Shown here: in pieces, positions 1 through 12,105 of the stretch
Numbering within the stretch: position 1 is the first letter of the stretch
Layout of the letters: every line of letters starts with the position of its first letter
Source of the DNA: Trileptium ribeirensis
Lineage: Eukaryota; Nematoda; Enoplea; Enoplida; Thoracostomopsidae
Direction: 5' to 3'
DNA: 64,000 bases
Assembly: GCA_030248225.1 (NCBI GenBank)
Contig: JASANE010028912.1
Span: 1-64,000 of the forward strand
Notes under the pieces: generated by a model
What the model saw: the letters and a program-made list of their open reading frames with translations, nothing else
What the model was told of the DNA's origin: nothing
The model's database searches: none
Position numbers and translations under genes: made by a program

Positions 1-1198
1 GGCCGGAACGGGCCTGTTACATATTTACATTATTTATTTAAGAGGAGTTGGATATTGCCATAGTTATGATTTGGTCATCTATCTTCTTGGAGCGGAGTTT
101 CGCTATGCACAAAATTTTGAATAACGAATCTGCGTAGATTTAATTTGTCTAAATAATTTATTCTGTGCGGAATATCTATATGTTGAAAAACTTATATGAA
201 ACAATAAAGAGAAATCCGTTAACTCAAACATAATTTTTGAAAGCAAAATGCAATTAAGCTGATATTCTGCATTTTTTTACGAAATGTTATGTCTCTTTCA
301 AACGTCGAGCAACCCTCGCTCTCTTTAGTTCCAGAAAAACTTATCTTAACAAAAAATACTCTTAACTTAATCGTAATATATAAAACAAAATTTAATACTA
401 ATGACGCAGTTTTCTGCGCAGCACGCGACTTTAACATGCTATGAATCTTGTTTATGTAGCTGCTTTGAAAACATATGGTTATATAGGCTGCTGAAAAGCT
501 TCAGTAAAAGTTTAGTTACGCTGTGATTTCTTTGAGTCTATCAAAGTTAAACAAAAGACACGTTTCATAAATCTTAACATCTGGTGTTTATATATGTCAT
601 ATATATTACCATATGCTATAACGTAAGCAGTGCATTGCTTGCTATAATGTTATGGTTCTGTTGTAAATAATTTTCACAGCGTCAGTTGGAGCAGCGGAAT
701 TTCACGTAGTCTCGTATCGCAGGTCGGTCGTCGTTTCTGACGAACGATTCGACGACAACGTAGGATACTGAAAACTGCACCTTACTAAAAATTAGATATT
801 TGACATTCCGGAGAAGGTAAACTATCTATTGCTAAGATCTGGCCAAGGTGTGTATTAATGCACAAACGTTATAGCGGTATTTATAAATGTAGAGCATGAC
901 AAAAGTTAGAAACAAAGTCATCCCCTGAAGGCTATGACAATAACACATTTGTCGTTTGAACGTTTTTGAATTTTGTTTTTTAATACTATCGAATATCTAT
1001 TATTTTCAGACATGACCAAATTTAATGTTAACAATTTAGCTTGATATTTTGTAACATGGGCTAACATGTTGAAGCAAGATGTTTTAGCGTAAAACTTTCA
1101 GACCTAAAGAAGTATATATTTAAAGCAGTCGCTTTACCCAAAAATGTTTTGAGTGCTTCTCCGATGTGCCAACAAAACGTATGAAAAGTATTGATTTT
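1..1198. other. gene-free AT-rich stretch
   Basis: No coding stretch, repeat or RNA gene is recognised. Open frames here are short and have random composition. It may be intron of the homeobox gene, whose last exon must lie at lower coordinates than 3949. I looked on the minus strand for an exon encoding the end of the homeodomain (Arg-Tyr-Lys after an acceptor) and did not find one. Confidence 0.5.
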
Positions 1199-1590
1199 CA
1201 CATTTAAACACATAACTGTTATAGAAACTAGCGCTCACAAACACATAAAATTTTAAAATTAAAGTTCTAAATTATTTTAAATTCTAGTTTAAACACATAA
1301 AAATTAGGTTTTCATTATCACATTCAAGCACACAACTGTTATAAAAATTAGGCTGTGTTCATAACCATATAAAATTTAAAAAGTAGTGTTCGAAATTATT
1401 ATAAATTTTAACTAAAACGTTGACGTATAACATTTAGGGTTAATTTTCTTTATTTAAGCACATAACTGTTATATAAATTAGGGTTCATAGAGATATAAAA
1501 ATTTACAATTAAGGCACTAAATTAATTATAATTTAAATATATAAAAATACGAATTTGTTTTCATATTTAAGTTTAAACACATAATTTCTA
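1199..1590. repeat. diverged tandem repeat, 120-130 bp period
   Basis: A marker motif CATAACTGTTAT, or a close variant, recurs at about 1211, 1331 and 1461, with a degenerate partial copy near 1579. The units share the order: marker motif, a TTAGG-like or TAGCG-like step, an ATAAAATTT block and an AAATTATT block. Spacing is about 120, 130 and 118 bp. It is very AT-rich and clearly diverged, so the array is old. No coding potential is seen. Confidence 0.7.
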
Positions 1591-3130
1591 TGCTACCATG
1601 ATGCAGTTTAAGATTATAGCTCCTTTGCTTAACCTATACGGACAGAGTACAATAATTCATACTTTACCTAAAACTTTCAAGAAATCCCATGTGTGATAGC
1701 ATAACATTGCAATCTGGTATGTTTACTATACTGTGTTATGTTAGTATTCAGATTGATTCATTAAATCTCACTTCTTGTCCATGGTCTTAAAAATGAGCAT
1801 TGATCCTTTCCCGAATAGTGTCTCACATTTGATACAGTGTACGTTTTGAAACGATGCACATGCTGAGTTTTCCGTGGGCGGTGAGTTTGCACGTGCATTG
1901 TTATTGGCGGTTATGTGAATTTCCTTAAGAAACAGCGCAACAGTTCCCATATAGCGTAGGTGGCTAGCGTACGGTAGTCACAACGAAACGCTCTAGGTTA
2001 AATCCGTCGCTAAGGCATAAGTATTTTGAACATTGCATCGAATGCACGTTAATTCATACGGGAAAGTTTTATAACAATTTTTCATTGGCTGCGGAACTGC
2101 TGTTTGTCACTTTAATATGCTAAATTTAAAGCAGACATTAAAGTTTCGTGACATTAATTTGGAACAGTGTGTTGCACAATCGTTTACACAACCAAAACAC
2201 AATAACCGTTGGGTTGAAAATCCTACATCCAGCATTAGGTTGACTTAACTTAAAGTGTGATGGATGTGCGAGAATTACGTATACAAAATTGTTCAACGCG
2301 AAACCTCAGTGGGTGTTGTGTAATAGTTTCCCTAATGAACTAGTGGGGCTGCCAGTGCACCTTAATATACCGGGTTGCACAACTGCAATTTTATTGATCA
2401 AAAATCGTTTACTTTATCATTTTATTACTTGACTAGATACACGTTGATTCCAAATGTGAATTTGTATTATGTTGCTGATGTAAGTAGTAAAAATAGCTTA
2501 ACGTTGACATGCCGGTCATGTACTAAGTCGTGAGGATACTATTCGGGAAAATATATTGTAATAGGAAGTAATATTACGTGATTGAAAGGTTGCGTTACTA
2601 AGATTTCTAAAAGCATTTATTAACGTTTTTGTATTTTCGATTTCACTGTTGCATCATGATTAAACAATGCACGTATTTTTGTCACTGCCAACTGAGAGTG
2701 ATGCTTTATAATTTTTTCAGTGTTGGTATAAAATTGTGTATACCGTTGTAAGTTGTTTTCGACGTCCTATTGTAAATTGATCATCTGATTGAAATTATTG
2801 TTCAATCTTTCGGAATCGTTTCTGAAAGTATCTGTTAAGCCCGAATTTTCTTTCACATGTAATTCCGTAATGCTTAACTTTTGTGTTTTTGTGTTGAATT
2901 TATAGCTATAATGCAGCAAAAGCTGTATAGCATACGAAGTGATTGACCTTTTATTATATACAAAGCGTCAGGAAGTTACAAAATCCCAACAACCGGCGCA
3001 CGACTTTACGTATTTAATTTACATTGCCTACCAATTACCTTACAACCTAGCTGTGAATGGCAGAAGAAGCATTTGGAAGAGTTTTATATATATTGCTTTA
3101 GTATTTTATAACATAATAAAAGTTTCGTGT
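1591..3130. other. gene-free stretch
   Basis: Nothing recognised. A 60-codon open frame on the minus strand (1950-1768) has somewhat higher GC but no motif, splice context or upstream continuity that would support a gene. Confidence 0.45.
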
Positions 3131-3385
3131 TTTAGAACTTGATCGAAGCTCTGTGCTTTAAAAGCGGATTGGAATTTTACGCTTTGGAACTTGATTGGAA
3201 TTTTGTGCTCTATCACTGGATTGAGATTTTAAGATTTAGTGGTTGATCAAATTTTTATGCTTCGAAACTTGATTGGAATTTCATGTTACGGCACTTGAAT
3301 GAAATTTCATGCTTGAAAACATGATTGAAGTTTTGTGTTCTGGAACTGAAATGTCATGCTTTGGGGTTTAATGGAAATTTCAGCT
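3131..3385 (+). repeat. 26-bp minisatellite, about 10 units
   Basis: Ten head-to-tail units, nine of exactly 26 bp and one (3339-3359) shortened to 21 bp. The consensus begins TTTGGAACTTGATTGGAATT and continues TTGTGC. Units differ by several substitutions each, but the core ACTTGATTGGAATTT is easy to follow. It sits downstream of the homeobox exon, in probable intron or intergenic DNA. It is not a CRISPR array: there are no unique spacers and the genome is eukaryotic. Confidence 0.88.
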
Positions 3386-3948
3386 CAGGGGGATTAATAC
3401 ATCTTCAGAGCGTTCGTTATATACCTTTCAAGCGTGCCGTGAAATTATTTGTTTTCGGGCAGCCTAAAAGAGTTAAATTCAAATCAATTACGCGTTCTAA
3501 CTAGGAAGGTGATGATGACTGAATTCTACGCTGATCTATTGAGCTAATAATTAATATGAATCCATTAATTATTAAAATAATATTGTTATTATAACTAATA
3601 ATGAATAGAAATCAATAATCATTATCATAATAAATATTATAATTTATTTTAATACCTATGAATTGATGGATTAATGGACGGGATCAGCTCCAATTTGAAT
3701 TCAACATTCAAAATTAGAGAAGCTCCATTTTCAATGTACGGACACAAAATTCACTTAGTATCGCTTGCTGATTAACAGTCGTAATGTCGTTGAAAGATAT
3801 GGTTATACCGCAAAATTAAGAAACATTTGAACGCGTAATGAATAACACGTTATAGTATTTAAACAATCTCCAAAGGTACATGTATCTGGTTGACTCGTCC
3901 GGCAATATTATATTCGCCGTGACCCTCATATGTATTATGTATACTAAC
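3386..3948. other. AT-rich stretch, probable homeobox intron
   Basis: Contains an extreme AT tract at about 3535-3660 built of ATTAATAAT-like words. It immediately follows the splice donor of homeobox exon 2, so it is most likely intron. No exon seen. Confidence 0.45.
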
Positions 3949-4216
3949 CGATTCTGAAACCATATCTTGATTTGTGTCGAAGTAAGACCGAGTCGCGTAG
4001 CAAGTTCTTCGCGGTCGGCAGCCGAAACGTAGCGTTGTGTTCGAAAGCGATCTTCTAAACAACGAACTTGCTCTTGACTAAAAAGTACGCGCGGACGTCG
4101 TCGAACGCTTTGCGTCCGCAAATGGATAGGTGAAGATGAACTGTTGGTATCACTTTTGGCATCTAATGCCACGGCTGCACCGACGGCACTTAATTGACGA
4201 AAACTTGTGGATGCAC
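3949..4216 (-). CDS. NK-class homeobox gene, exon 2 (homeodomain 1-52)
   Basis: Codes for most of a homeodomain: N-terminal arm RRRPR, helix 1 core with F8, L16 and F20, and recognition helix TQIKIWFQN with W48, F49 and N51. The segment RVLFSQEQV and the overall pattern match the NK-2/NK-4 (Nkx2, tinman) class of DNA-binding transcription factors. The exon starts after TTGTTTCAG and ends at the donor CG|GTTAGT. Its entry phase (two bases completing a Gly codon) matches exon 1 exactly, giving homeodomain residue 1 at about residue 351. The exon stops after N51 inside the codon for residue 52. The remaining residues, including the class-diagnostic position 54, must come from an exon not recognised here. 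Without residue 54, NK-2 and NK-4 cannot be separated. Only the split homeodomain is inferred; the class assignment is strong. Confidence 0.88.
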
Positions 4217-5949
4217 CTGAAACAATGTTTTGCATGAGGCATTCAGAACCGTTCCATCTACTATTCTACATAATTGACAAATATTACAAAAGATCTTTTC
4301 GATGTAATGTGGCTTTTACTTCATAAAAACGCCCGCCATGTGGAAGTGTGGTGTCTTCGACACCCTATGTTGGAAAAGTTGTTTAAAAAATGACTAACTG
4401 AAATTTCAAATTATTTACGCTAATACTGTATGCTATAAACCACGCCTATTAAGCTTTGCATAGCTAGTGCATGGACAAAACATTCACTGTTTAAACTAGT
4501 GCAACGAAATAACCAAAAGGCCATCTGCCCAATGGTCTTTTATCACCGCTAGCTAGAAGTTTATGGTGTCCACGACCCCTTACATAAATGCAGATGGTGG
4601 CCTAAACACCATACATAATTGCATAAAATACAGTGTTGCTGTTCTGTATACTAGATCATTAACGGTGTTGCGCTGTACGTGAACAAATCTTCCACGTGGT
4701 GGGCAACTTATAATAACGTAAACGCCGCATAAAATGGTTAATGTTTTATATTGAAAACTGTAGATAACGAATACATAGATAACGAAATTTGGTTTTATAT
4801 ATAATGACAGCAAGGAACTGCGTTTCATATTAAGACGTATACATCAGTTAAAAAATTCAACATGCGAAATGAAATTGCCTAATAGCTAGTAATACACAAA
4901 TTTACAGGATGTCTGTGAGATTATTTGCAAAATATAAATATTATCACGGCGTTTACTAAACGTAGAGCCTAACGTAACTTTGAAATTTCCCGCTAGCATA
5001 AAACTCAGCACCTGTATTTAGAACTGTAATAAACTCCGAGTCGTATTTTACATATGTGTTCAAGTGCCGTGCCCTTAGGAAACTGATGGTCGTGGAAGAA
5101 GGGAGTACGCCATCGGGTAACCAAAATCTACCCCTCTCTCCTAACGTTTCTCATAATTTTCCGATCTTCTCTAATTTTTTCTTGCAATTTTTGCAATTTA
5201 TAATAATAATAATTTTCGGCCTCACATGGCACGCTGTTCATCAACTCTAAGTGCGTAGTATGGTTAGGGTGTTAGACGGCTGGGAATGTACCCTACATCC
5301 ACTGCTATGAATACCTATGGTGTATGTCAGGTCGTATAATTAAATGCTGCGTTGAGACCGTCATGTTACTTATTAATATGATCTTAATTGTATGCTAAAA
5401 ATAGTTGTATTTCGGAAATAATGGAAACGGGATGGAGTCAATGATGGTTTTAATGATCTAATTCTGTGAATATTTCAGCCAAATCATTCCACGCTATTCT
5501 TAGTTACATACAATGATGTAAGATTTGGGATAGTTTGGATACAATCGATCTTAATGATTTTATTTCATATAATACGGTGTACCGTGATCGCATGCGTAAA
5601 CATGTAAATGATGCGCTATGCACTATAAATATCTACTCCAGATATTATTATCCATTAACATGATACGCAACGCAATTAACGAAGTTTTTGCGCTATATTA
5701 AGGCATAGTGGAGGTATGCTGCGTATGACATATAATGCCACAAAAAGGTTATATTTTTCTAGATTCACTGAGACTGTAGTACGCTCTTACGGAATTTAAA
5801 TAGTTAAAAAGCCATGGTGAGAGCTGTATAACGTTCATGTGCCGTTCCAGATTCATTAATATACTAAAATGGCTTTCAGTGTTTTAGTCATGTTTAAAAT
5901 CGCTTAGACATATAGCTATGCTGCATAATACAAAAGCTAAGCCACTCAC
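4217..5949 (-). other. intron of the homeobox gene
   Basis: Bounded by donor CCTG|GTGAGT at the high-coordinate end and acceptor TTGTTTCAG at the low end, phase 1. About 1.73 kb. Short open frames inside it (such as 4828-4580) look like chance. No repeat recognised. Confidence 0.75.
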
Positions 5950-6886
5950 CAGGGTTGCTTGGAAGTTGATACATCGCCGTCTTTGCATTGTTTCCGTCAT
6001 TAAAATATGTTGCAGCTGTCGGAAAATTACTGAATGGATTGCCAGTTGTGCCACCGAAGCTAGTCACCCATCCGCTGATATAGTTTCGCGCTGTGGTTGT
6101 TGTAAATGGAAATCCTGCAGCATATCCTCCACTGTTGTCCTCTTGACGACTTGGCAGCGACACTGAAGATTCCTTTGCATTATCGTTGTTGGCACTGCTT
6201 GCAGTTGCGCTGTTACTGCTGTCAAAACGAAAATTAGAAGGATTAGTTGCGATGTTACGATAGCTGTGATGTATTGCCGAACTGTAGCTGCTCCATTCGG
6301 TGTACGGATTGTCGGTACCTGCTATATCACTGCATTCAGCAATCTTACCACTGTTATAGCTTGCTATACATGGACGCACAGCTGTACTCTGTTGCTGGTG
6401 TTGCTGGCGTTGTTGATAATTCCGACTGAACATAAAACCTGGATTGGCGTATGGATGGTAGAAAAACGCCGGATTGCTTGAGGCGTTGGTATTTCTGATG
6501 TTGTTGAAGTCGTAACTGCCGGATGTAGCAGGGTGCCTGCTATAGACTGTCGGAACGTCGCCCATAATTGTAGCCTCACTGTTCGACGTATGTGTGGTAG
6601 CCGAGTTTGACGTTCCGTAATCTGAAGCCGTCTTGTGTTGTGCATCTGTTGTCGGTTCTTGGCTAGCATCTAAATCAACTTCCTCGGAAGGTTGTGATGG
6701 AATAAGTAATTCATAGCGATTATCATCGAGCGACGCCCGATTTACAAGGTCAAAATTTGTCGGAGACGTATCATTGTTACTAAATTGTTCGTCAATTCTT
6801 TGTGATCTTGAATGTGAAAATACTGTTGTACTATTTGATCTTGTATCACCACCACCACTACCACAATTGACAATCATCATAATCAT
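5950..6886 (-). CDS. NK-class homeobox gene, exon 1 (N-terminal region)
   Basis: Codes for about 312 residues, mostly Ser/Asn/Thr-rich low complexity with a short Gln run (QQRQQHQQQS). This is typical of the disordered N-terminus of insect homeodomain factors. I do not see a clear tinman (TN) motif. The start ATG at 6886 is preceded in frame by a TAA, so it is the first available Met. A Met-Ile-Met-Met run makes the exact start ambiguous by three codons. The exon itself probably begins at 6932, just after the acceptor TGCAATTATTTCAG, leaving about 46 bp of 5' UTR in this exon and implying a further upstream non-coding exon. It ends at a strong donor CCTG|GTGAGT in phase 1, joining exon 2 in frame. 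The protein acts in the nucleus. Confidence is moderate-to-high because the junction frame agrees. Confidence 0.78.
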
Positions 6887-6932
6887 ACAATGAAAGAACC
6901 AGTGTTTAATTTAATATGGTTATTACTGAATC
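6887..6932 (-). other. 5' UTR part of homeobox exon 1
   Basis: Between the acceptor TTATTTCAG and the first in-frame ATG. It contains in-frame TAA codons, so it is not coding in the gene's frame. It implies at least one upstream exon. Confidence 0.5.
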
Positions 6933-9088
6933 CTGAAATAATTGCAAAATATTTACAAATCCTAAGCTTGCTACTACATACTATTCTATTTCCAATTAAC
7001 GTTGAGCTAAATTTGTAAAAATACACACTTTTTACATTTAGCCATCATCTTTACAGGCAAAAAGCGTTTTTTCAATTTTTATTGCAAAAACCAGCAGCTT
7101 TATTTTTATTATAATAGTATTTTGATACAAGCATATAGTTTTTCAGTTATGCCTTGCACTGCTTTTAGCGATAGGTGTATGCCTTTAGGCAAAATTGTCA
7201 CACCGACGGATGGTTTTATTTTTGCGAAATTTTTCATGCTTTTCTGAAGCGTTTCGGTGTATACAGAACAGCTTCCACTGTCGGAATTACCAACTACCGT
7301 AAATGCTAGCCTAACTAATAAAATTTGACAACAATAAATTTAAGAAGAAAAAAGAATCCGATAGATCGTTGCCTACCTGATATTAAAGGCAAAATATTCT
7401 TCAGAAACAAATGACGATTATCGAATTTATAAAACTATATTTAGACCTTGTTTTCTGTAAAGAGCTGTTGAGTTAATACTAAAATGGTATATTCTGACAA
7501 AGTCAGTGCACTAAAGGCCCAGGGGCATTGTGGAATAACTGGTCGATAGCCTTTCTGATTTTTCCCTTTTTATATTTTTTCAAATTTCATTAACTAAACA
7601 CCTGTTTTCGTAGGCGAGAATTCTGCGAACAAGGTGCTTTTGTATTTTTCATTTTAGTAGATATTTTGCAATAGAACGATTCGCTATTAATTATTACATA
7701 GACTAGCATTAACCTGCTCGGGTCTGTATGCTCCACGCTTTCAGAATTGATATGTTTCTATCTATAAAGCGATTAAATTCTCAATTTCTATTGATAAAAT
7801 TTCATTTGTTGCGAATTTGTCGGCTTCAATTACGAAAAACTCACCGCACTTATTTTAGTACGATCTTAGATATATAGGTATCTGCATCATTATCCTTTTA
7901 TTCATGAACCCAAAATAAGTGCAAAATCTGCAATTTAATTTGTTGTTCGCTATTGCAACTGCGTTTTAAGAACTTAATGAATAACGTTCATAAACATATT
8001 GTTGTCGTCGCGCCAAAATCGACTTCTTCCTTGTCGCATATCTTCTCTGGGATTGAACTGGGGAAAAACTTCCCACAACTTTTCTGATGAGTTTTTAATC
8101 GCTAAGATTTGGCTGAAACTTGCTTAATAAAATAAATTGATGTCACTTATCTTGATATATCGGTTCCATCAATTTATCTTTAGTTTAGCACTTACAAGGT
8201 ATTTCAAACTTAACTATAACGATTGTGTGAACGCCCGAAAATATGATAATCGTGATATAATCACATTCTGATAGTTTAATCACCAATCTGAGCTATTTTT
8301 TAGCCTTATCCCAAATTATTTTTGGCATTTATGCTAATACGAGTATAACTGGGGTAGTGTTGCAATATAATTGTATAAATTTTCACTGTAACCTTTCCAT
8401 TCATATCGTATTGCCCAACAGAGCTACGAAAGCTACAGCAAGTGCTGGCCTCTATTAAATGGTTATAATGTTATTTAAGCGATCAGTAGGGCTTGCTGAA
8501 CCGAGCGGGAAACGTACAAATAATTCGTCGTCTAGATAAGGTAATAAGCATTTCGTAGAGCACAGTATGAAATGCAATAACGAGTTTGAAAAGTAGAGGC
8601 TGGAATAACGATATTGTTAAAAACGAATTTATCTTATAATGCAACAGTTATAACAAATTATATATAAAATTTTGAACATTTTTCAAGCTGCTTACAAAGT
8701 AAACAGTTGAAATTTTTGTTTTATATATTTTTAAGGCATGTTATACTCAAGTCGGTGAAAAACCGGAAAAAGTGAGGAAATGTTAAATAGAAAATTCCTT
8801 TGCTATCCTGCTGTAATTGCTAAAGTCATACCAAACAAGAATTGTAACAATGGTTCGCTTGGAGTGGAATTTATTTATAAAGGCAATGTGAAATTGTTAC
8901 GTAATATAAAGTTAAAATTCATTGTTCTTGCAGCTAAATAATTTCCAGAGTCGTTGCGATTTGGTTCACACATCATGTTTCGATCAATTTTTTTTGGAGG
9001 GGTGAAGGTTGCAAGTATATTTTTACAACCACATTTCTCAGATTAATAAGACCATTATTTAGCAAGATCAAGACTGAGATACTGCGTT
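6933..9088. other. gene-free stretch upstream of homeobox exon 1
   Basis: Probably 5' intron or promoter-proximal DNA of the homeobox gene. No exon, repeat or RNA gene recognised. Confidence 0.45.
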
Positions 9089-9411
9089 GAAGAGTATGAC
9101 ACTCTTCAGCTTAAGTACACCCTGCCTAAAGTTATGTCGCAGTGCTTTTCGCACTTCCCCGCTGTATTTTATACATGGAACAGTTCAGCTGCCCAATCCA
9201 TTTTATGATGGGATGTGTGTCCCACATCGTGTATGAGGGAGACAATTTGATCCCTCTCGATTCCTAGGGGAGGAGAGAATTTGTCCCCCTTATGAAATGC
9301 AGTGAAAACAGATGAACCGTTCACCAAAGAAATAAAGGGGGTGCAACGGGAATCGCACTGCGATATCTTTATAGGCTTAAGACGCACAAGCTGAAGAGTG
9401 CCATACTCTTC
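9089..9411. mobile_element. TIR element with hairpin ends (MITE-like)
   Basis: The ends are 24-bp terminal inverted repeats (9089-9112 and 9388-9411) that differ at one base. They start GAAGAGTATG and end CTTCAGCTT. Each TIR is itself a small hairpin, because GAAGAGT pairs with ACTCTTC five bases later. The 323-bp interior has unusually high GC for this region and an open frame on the minus strand with no recognisable motif. I could not find a convincing target-site duplication, so superfamily is unassigned. The TIR pairing itself is directly visible. Confidence 0.7.
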
Positions 9412-10839
9412 CAGGGTTGTCGCAAGATCTTTAGAAGTAGGAGAGGGAGTCCATTCGTTCACATTTAGTTTGTTACAACCCCATCAGTTAATTTTCACGT
9501 TTATCAGCAAAAAGTGAGGACTGAACCCCATTTGCGGTGCCCCTGCCTTCAGTAAAATGTCTTCGTAAGATCGGACAGCATGTTACATGATTACGTCATC
9601 AGTGCATAATATTATTATAGAAACGATCGTAAATCAAGAAAGGATTGACATTATCTCTCTTATTTTTGCATTTGATGCGTAAAAAGATTGGCACATACCA
9701 ATACATTTGCCTCTTATGTTTACCTTTTATAAGCAGTGATTAAACAATAACCATTTTAAGATAAAATTAGTACGAACCTTGATGTTATCGTATATAGCAT
9801 ACTGAGAAACTTACCTGATTTGACACAAATCGTCGTAATGCATGTAACTGCAGTACTGTTTATATTATCCTAGCATCATTCAAGCAGAGAATAGAGCGTC
9901 CAAAAGATATACTTTGAGCTAAAATCATCGCATAAAATGTTATTATAATTTGAAATTTCAAAATTTATGGCGTGTGTGTGCTTTATGTGTTCACAAAAAT
10001 GTGTAACAAATATGAATAAAGTATGTTAAATTGCAGTGCCTTCATTAATAGCAGTGCCTTCATTAATTTAGAGAATTTTTATGCAAAATGAAGGGATAAA
10101 ATTCTTGTGCACAAAATGTCACAGTGAATAAACTTGTTTGGTTTAAGTTCCAGCAATGAATGCTTTATATATGAACGCGTATTGACAACGCGTCGCTGTT
10201 GCGGTAATAAATATGGCATGTTGCAGCAGTTGTTCGTGTTAGCTGAAATTTTAACTTGTCAAACACTAAAATTTATACAATCCCTAGATTGAATTGGCAT
10301 GATCTGCAATATGCTACTTTAGCTTAATATTAATAATTGCTAGTCATTGTCAAGTAACAAATATTAACTGGACAGTAATTATTTATTTACTTACGGAATT
10401 AAATAAGTAAATTTAGGCTCCATGTATATATACAGTTTTCGATCATTACAAAATGTCATGTATTCGTTTAATTAAATTTCAATTTAAGCAAACAAAGCAC
10501 TCCAATTATATAATAACAATATTGATAATCGCGAGTCACGGATTACATCTATTATTCTTGAGTTTAGTTAGTAAACTCTACAAAATACAAAGACACCTAC
10601 ACAAACAATACTGCAACATATGTTCAAATTTGTGTTATATTCTTCAAATAAAACAAATTTAACATATGTTGGAATTTGACCTAAACTACCTGAAACAGGG
10701 GAAAATAATGGAACTCTCTTTTTAGATAACGAACGTAGCCAACAGCAAACGTTTGCAAAAAGATTGACTTTTTTATGCCTGAAGTCTTTGTATGTTTCAA
10801 ATACAATGATTGCCGAATATAGCACTTTTATATATGTTT
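9412..10839. other. gene-free stretch
   Basis: Nothing gene-like. The only local feature is a short direct duplication near 10035-10067 (GCAGTGCCTTCATTAAT twice). Confidence 0.5.
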
Positions 10840-10917
10840 GTGACGTCGAGTAGAATATCTCAGTCGTCCGTAAAGTAAATGTTCTATGCCGTGGGTTCGA
10901 ATCCACGCCAGTCCAGC
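10840..10917 (+). ncRNA. tRNA-like fragment (degenerate tRNA or SINE head)
   Basis: A perfect polymerase III B box GGTTCGAATCC lies at 10893-10903 within a T-arm-like hairpin (CGTGG...CCACG, with an eight-base loop rather than seven). About 35 bp upstream is an A-box-like TATCTCAGTCGT. No acceptor stem pairs, so it is not a functional tRNA. It reads best as a tRNA-derived SINE head or a decayed tRNA. I cannot define the SINE tail. Confidence 0.4.
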
Positions 10918-12105
10918 ACTGCAATCGAACTCTTTTCACACCCTTTCGTCATCAGGTGCTTTTCGCGTTTACGTAGCACCAAATTGAAAACATGACCTTT
11001 ATACGAATGATATTATTAAGCAAGCCATATATATAATATTTATAGAAGATTGTTACCATGCGCTCAGGGCCGTCTCAAGCTCATTGTGGCCTGTGGGCTG
11101 ATGGTTTGATGTGGCCTGTTTGCCGAAAACGTTTCAGATACTGGTATGTTCCACTAGCTCACATTCACTAATTCCCTATACTGTGGCACAAGCATACTGT
11201 GAAATGAGCAAAAGAGAACCATATTCACTTGGAACTGAGCCACCAATGAGGTGATTGGGCCGATAGGTCAAAGAGACTTACGTTTGATACAATGTAAAAT
11301 GGTTGCCTGCTAGTGCCATGCACTTACGAAACTGTGACATTTTAAAGGATTTATGGCCTGGAGTTACAGTTTCATAGCAATTCTTGGGTGGTCGCTATCC
11401 ATGAATGGCCTGACTTAGATAAAAATTTAAGCCTTTGTTAGAAAAATGGCATTAAAACTTTATGCAGTCGCCCAAAAATCAGTCTGCGCATGGGGATAGA
11501 TTTTCCGTCCCCATCCCCACCCCATCCCCACGAAATTCACATGGGGATCCCCATGGGGATCCCCATCCCCACGAAAACTCTTGAATTATCCCCATGGAAT
11601 CCCCACGGTGAGCTTACGGGCAATATTTAACAATGATCAATCTGAATACTAAATAAACGTGGATATGTTATTTTTAATACAAAATGAAGGCTGTGCTATG
11701 GTCCACGGTGGGCAAGCAGGATCACGTAAAGCATTCCCGGCGTTGTTGGAATCGCTGTCAATTAGGTGAAATCTCATGCTTATGCTAGGGTAAGGAACTT
11801 GCTCGTTCAAAGGGAACAACACTTGATCCAAAATTGCGCCCTTTCTTTAACATATGTATTATGGAAATGATTTACATGATCCGTCAAGCCCACTCAAGCC
11901 TCATCGCCGTAGAGGCCGCGCCCGGTAGCTGAGCACAGAACAGCCGCGGGCCCCAGTACCCGGCTAGATACCACCACTCTCTAGCTTGAATTGGAAGGGT
12001 ACTGGGGGCTAGATACGTATACTCTCTAGCTTTGCTGCTTGCCAGGCGTTGCGTTTTGTTTGCCAGATACAGTTATATATCTCTGGCTACGGTTGAAGGT
12101 CGGCT

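Noticed and set aside
1768..1950. Missing last exon of the homeobox gene
   Set aside because: The frame does not encode the expected end of a homeodomain (Arg-Tyr-Lys and a basic tail).
3131..3385. CRISPR-like array
   Set aside because: Contiguous 26-bp repeats without spacers in a eukaryotic genome: a minisatellite.
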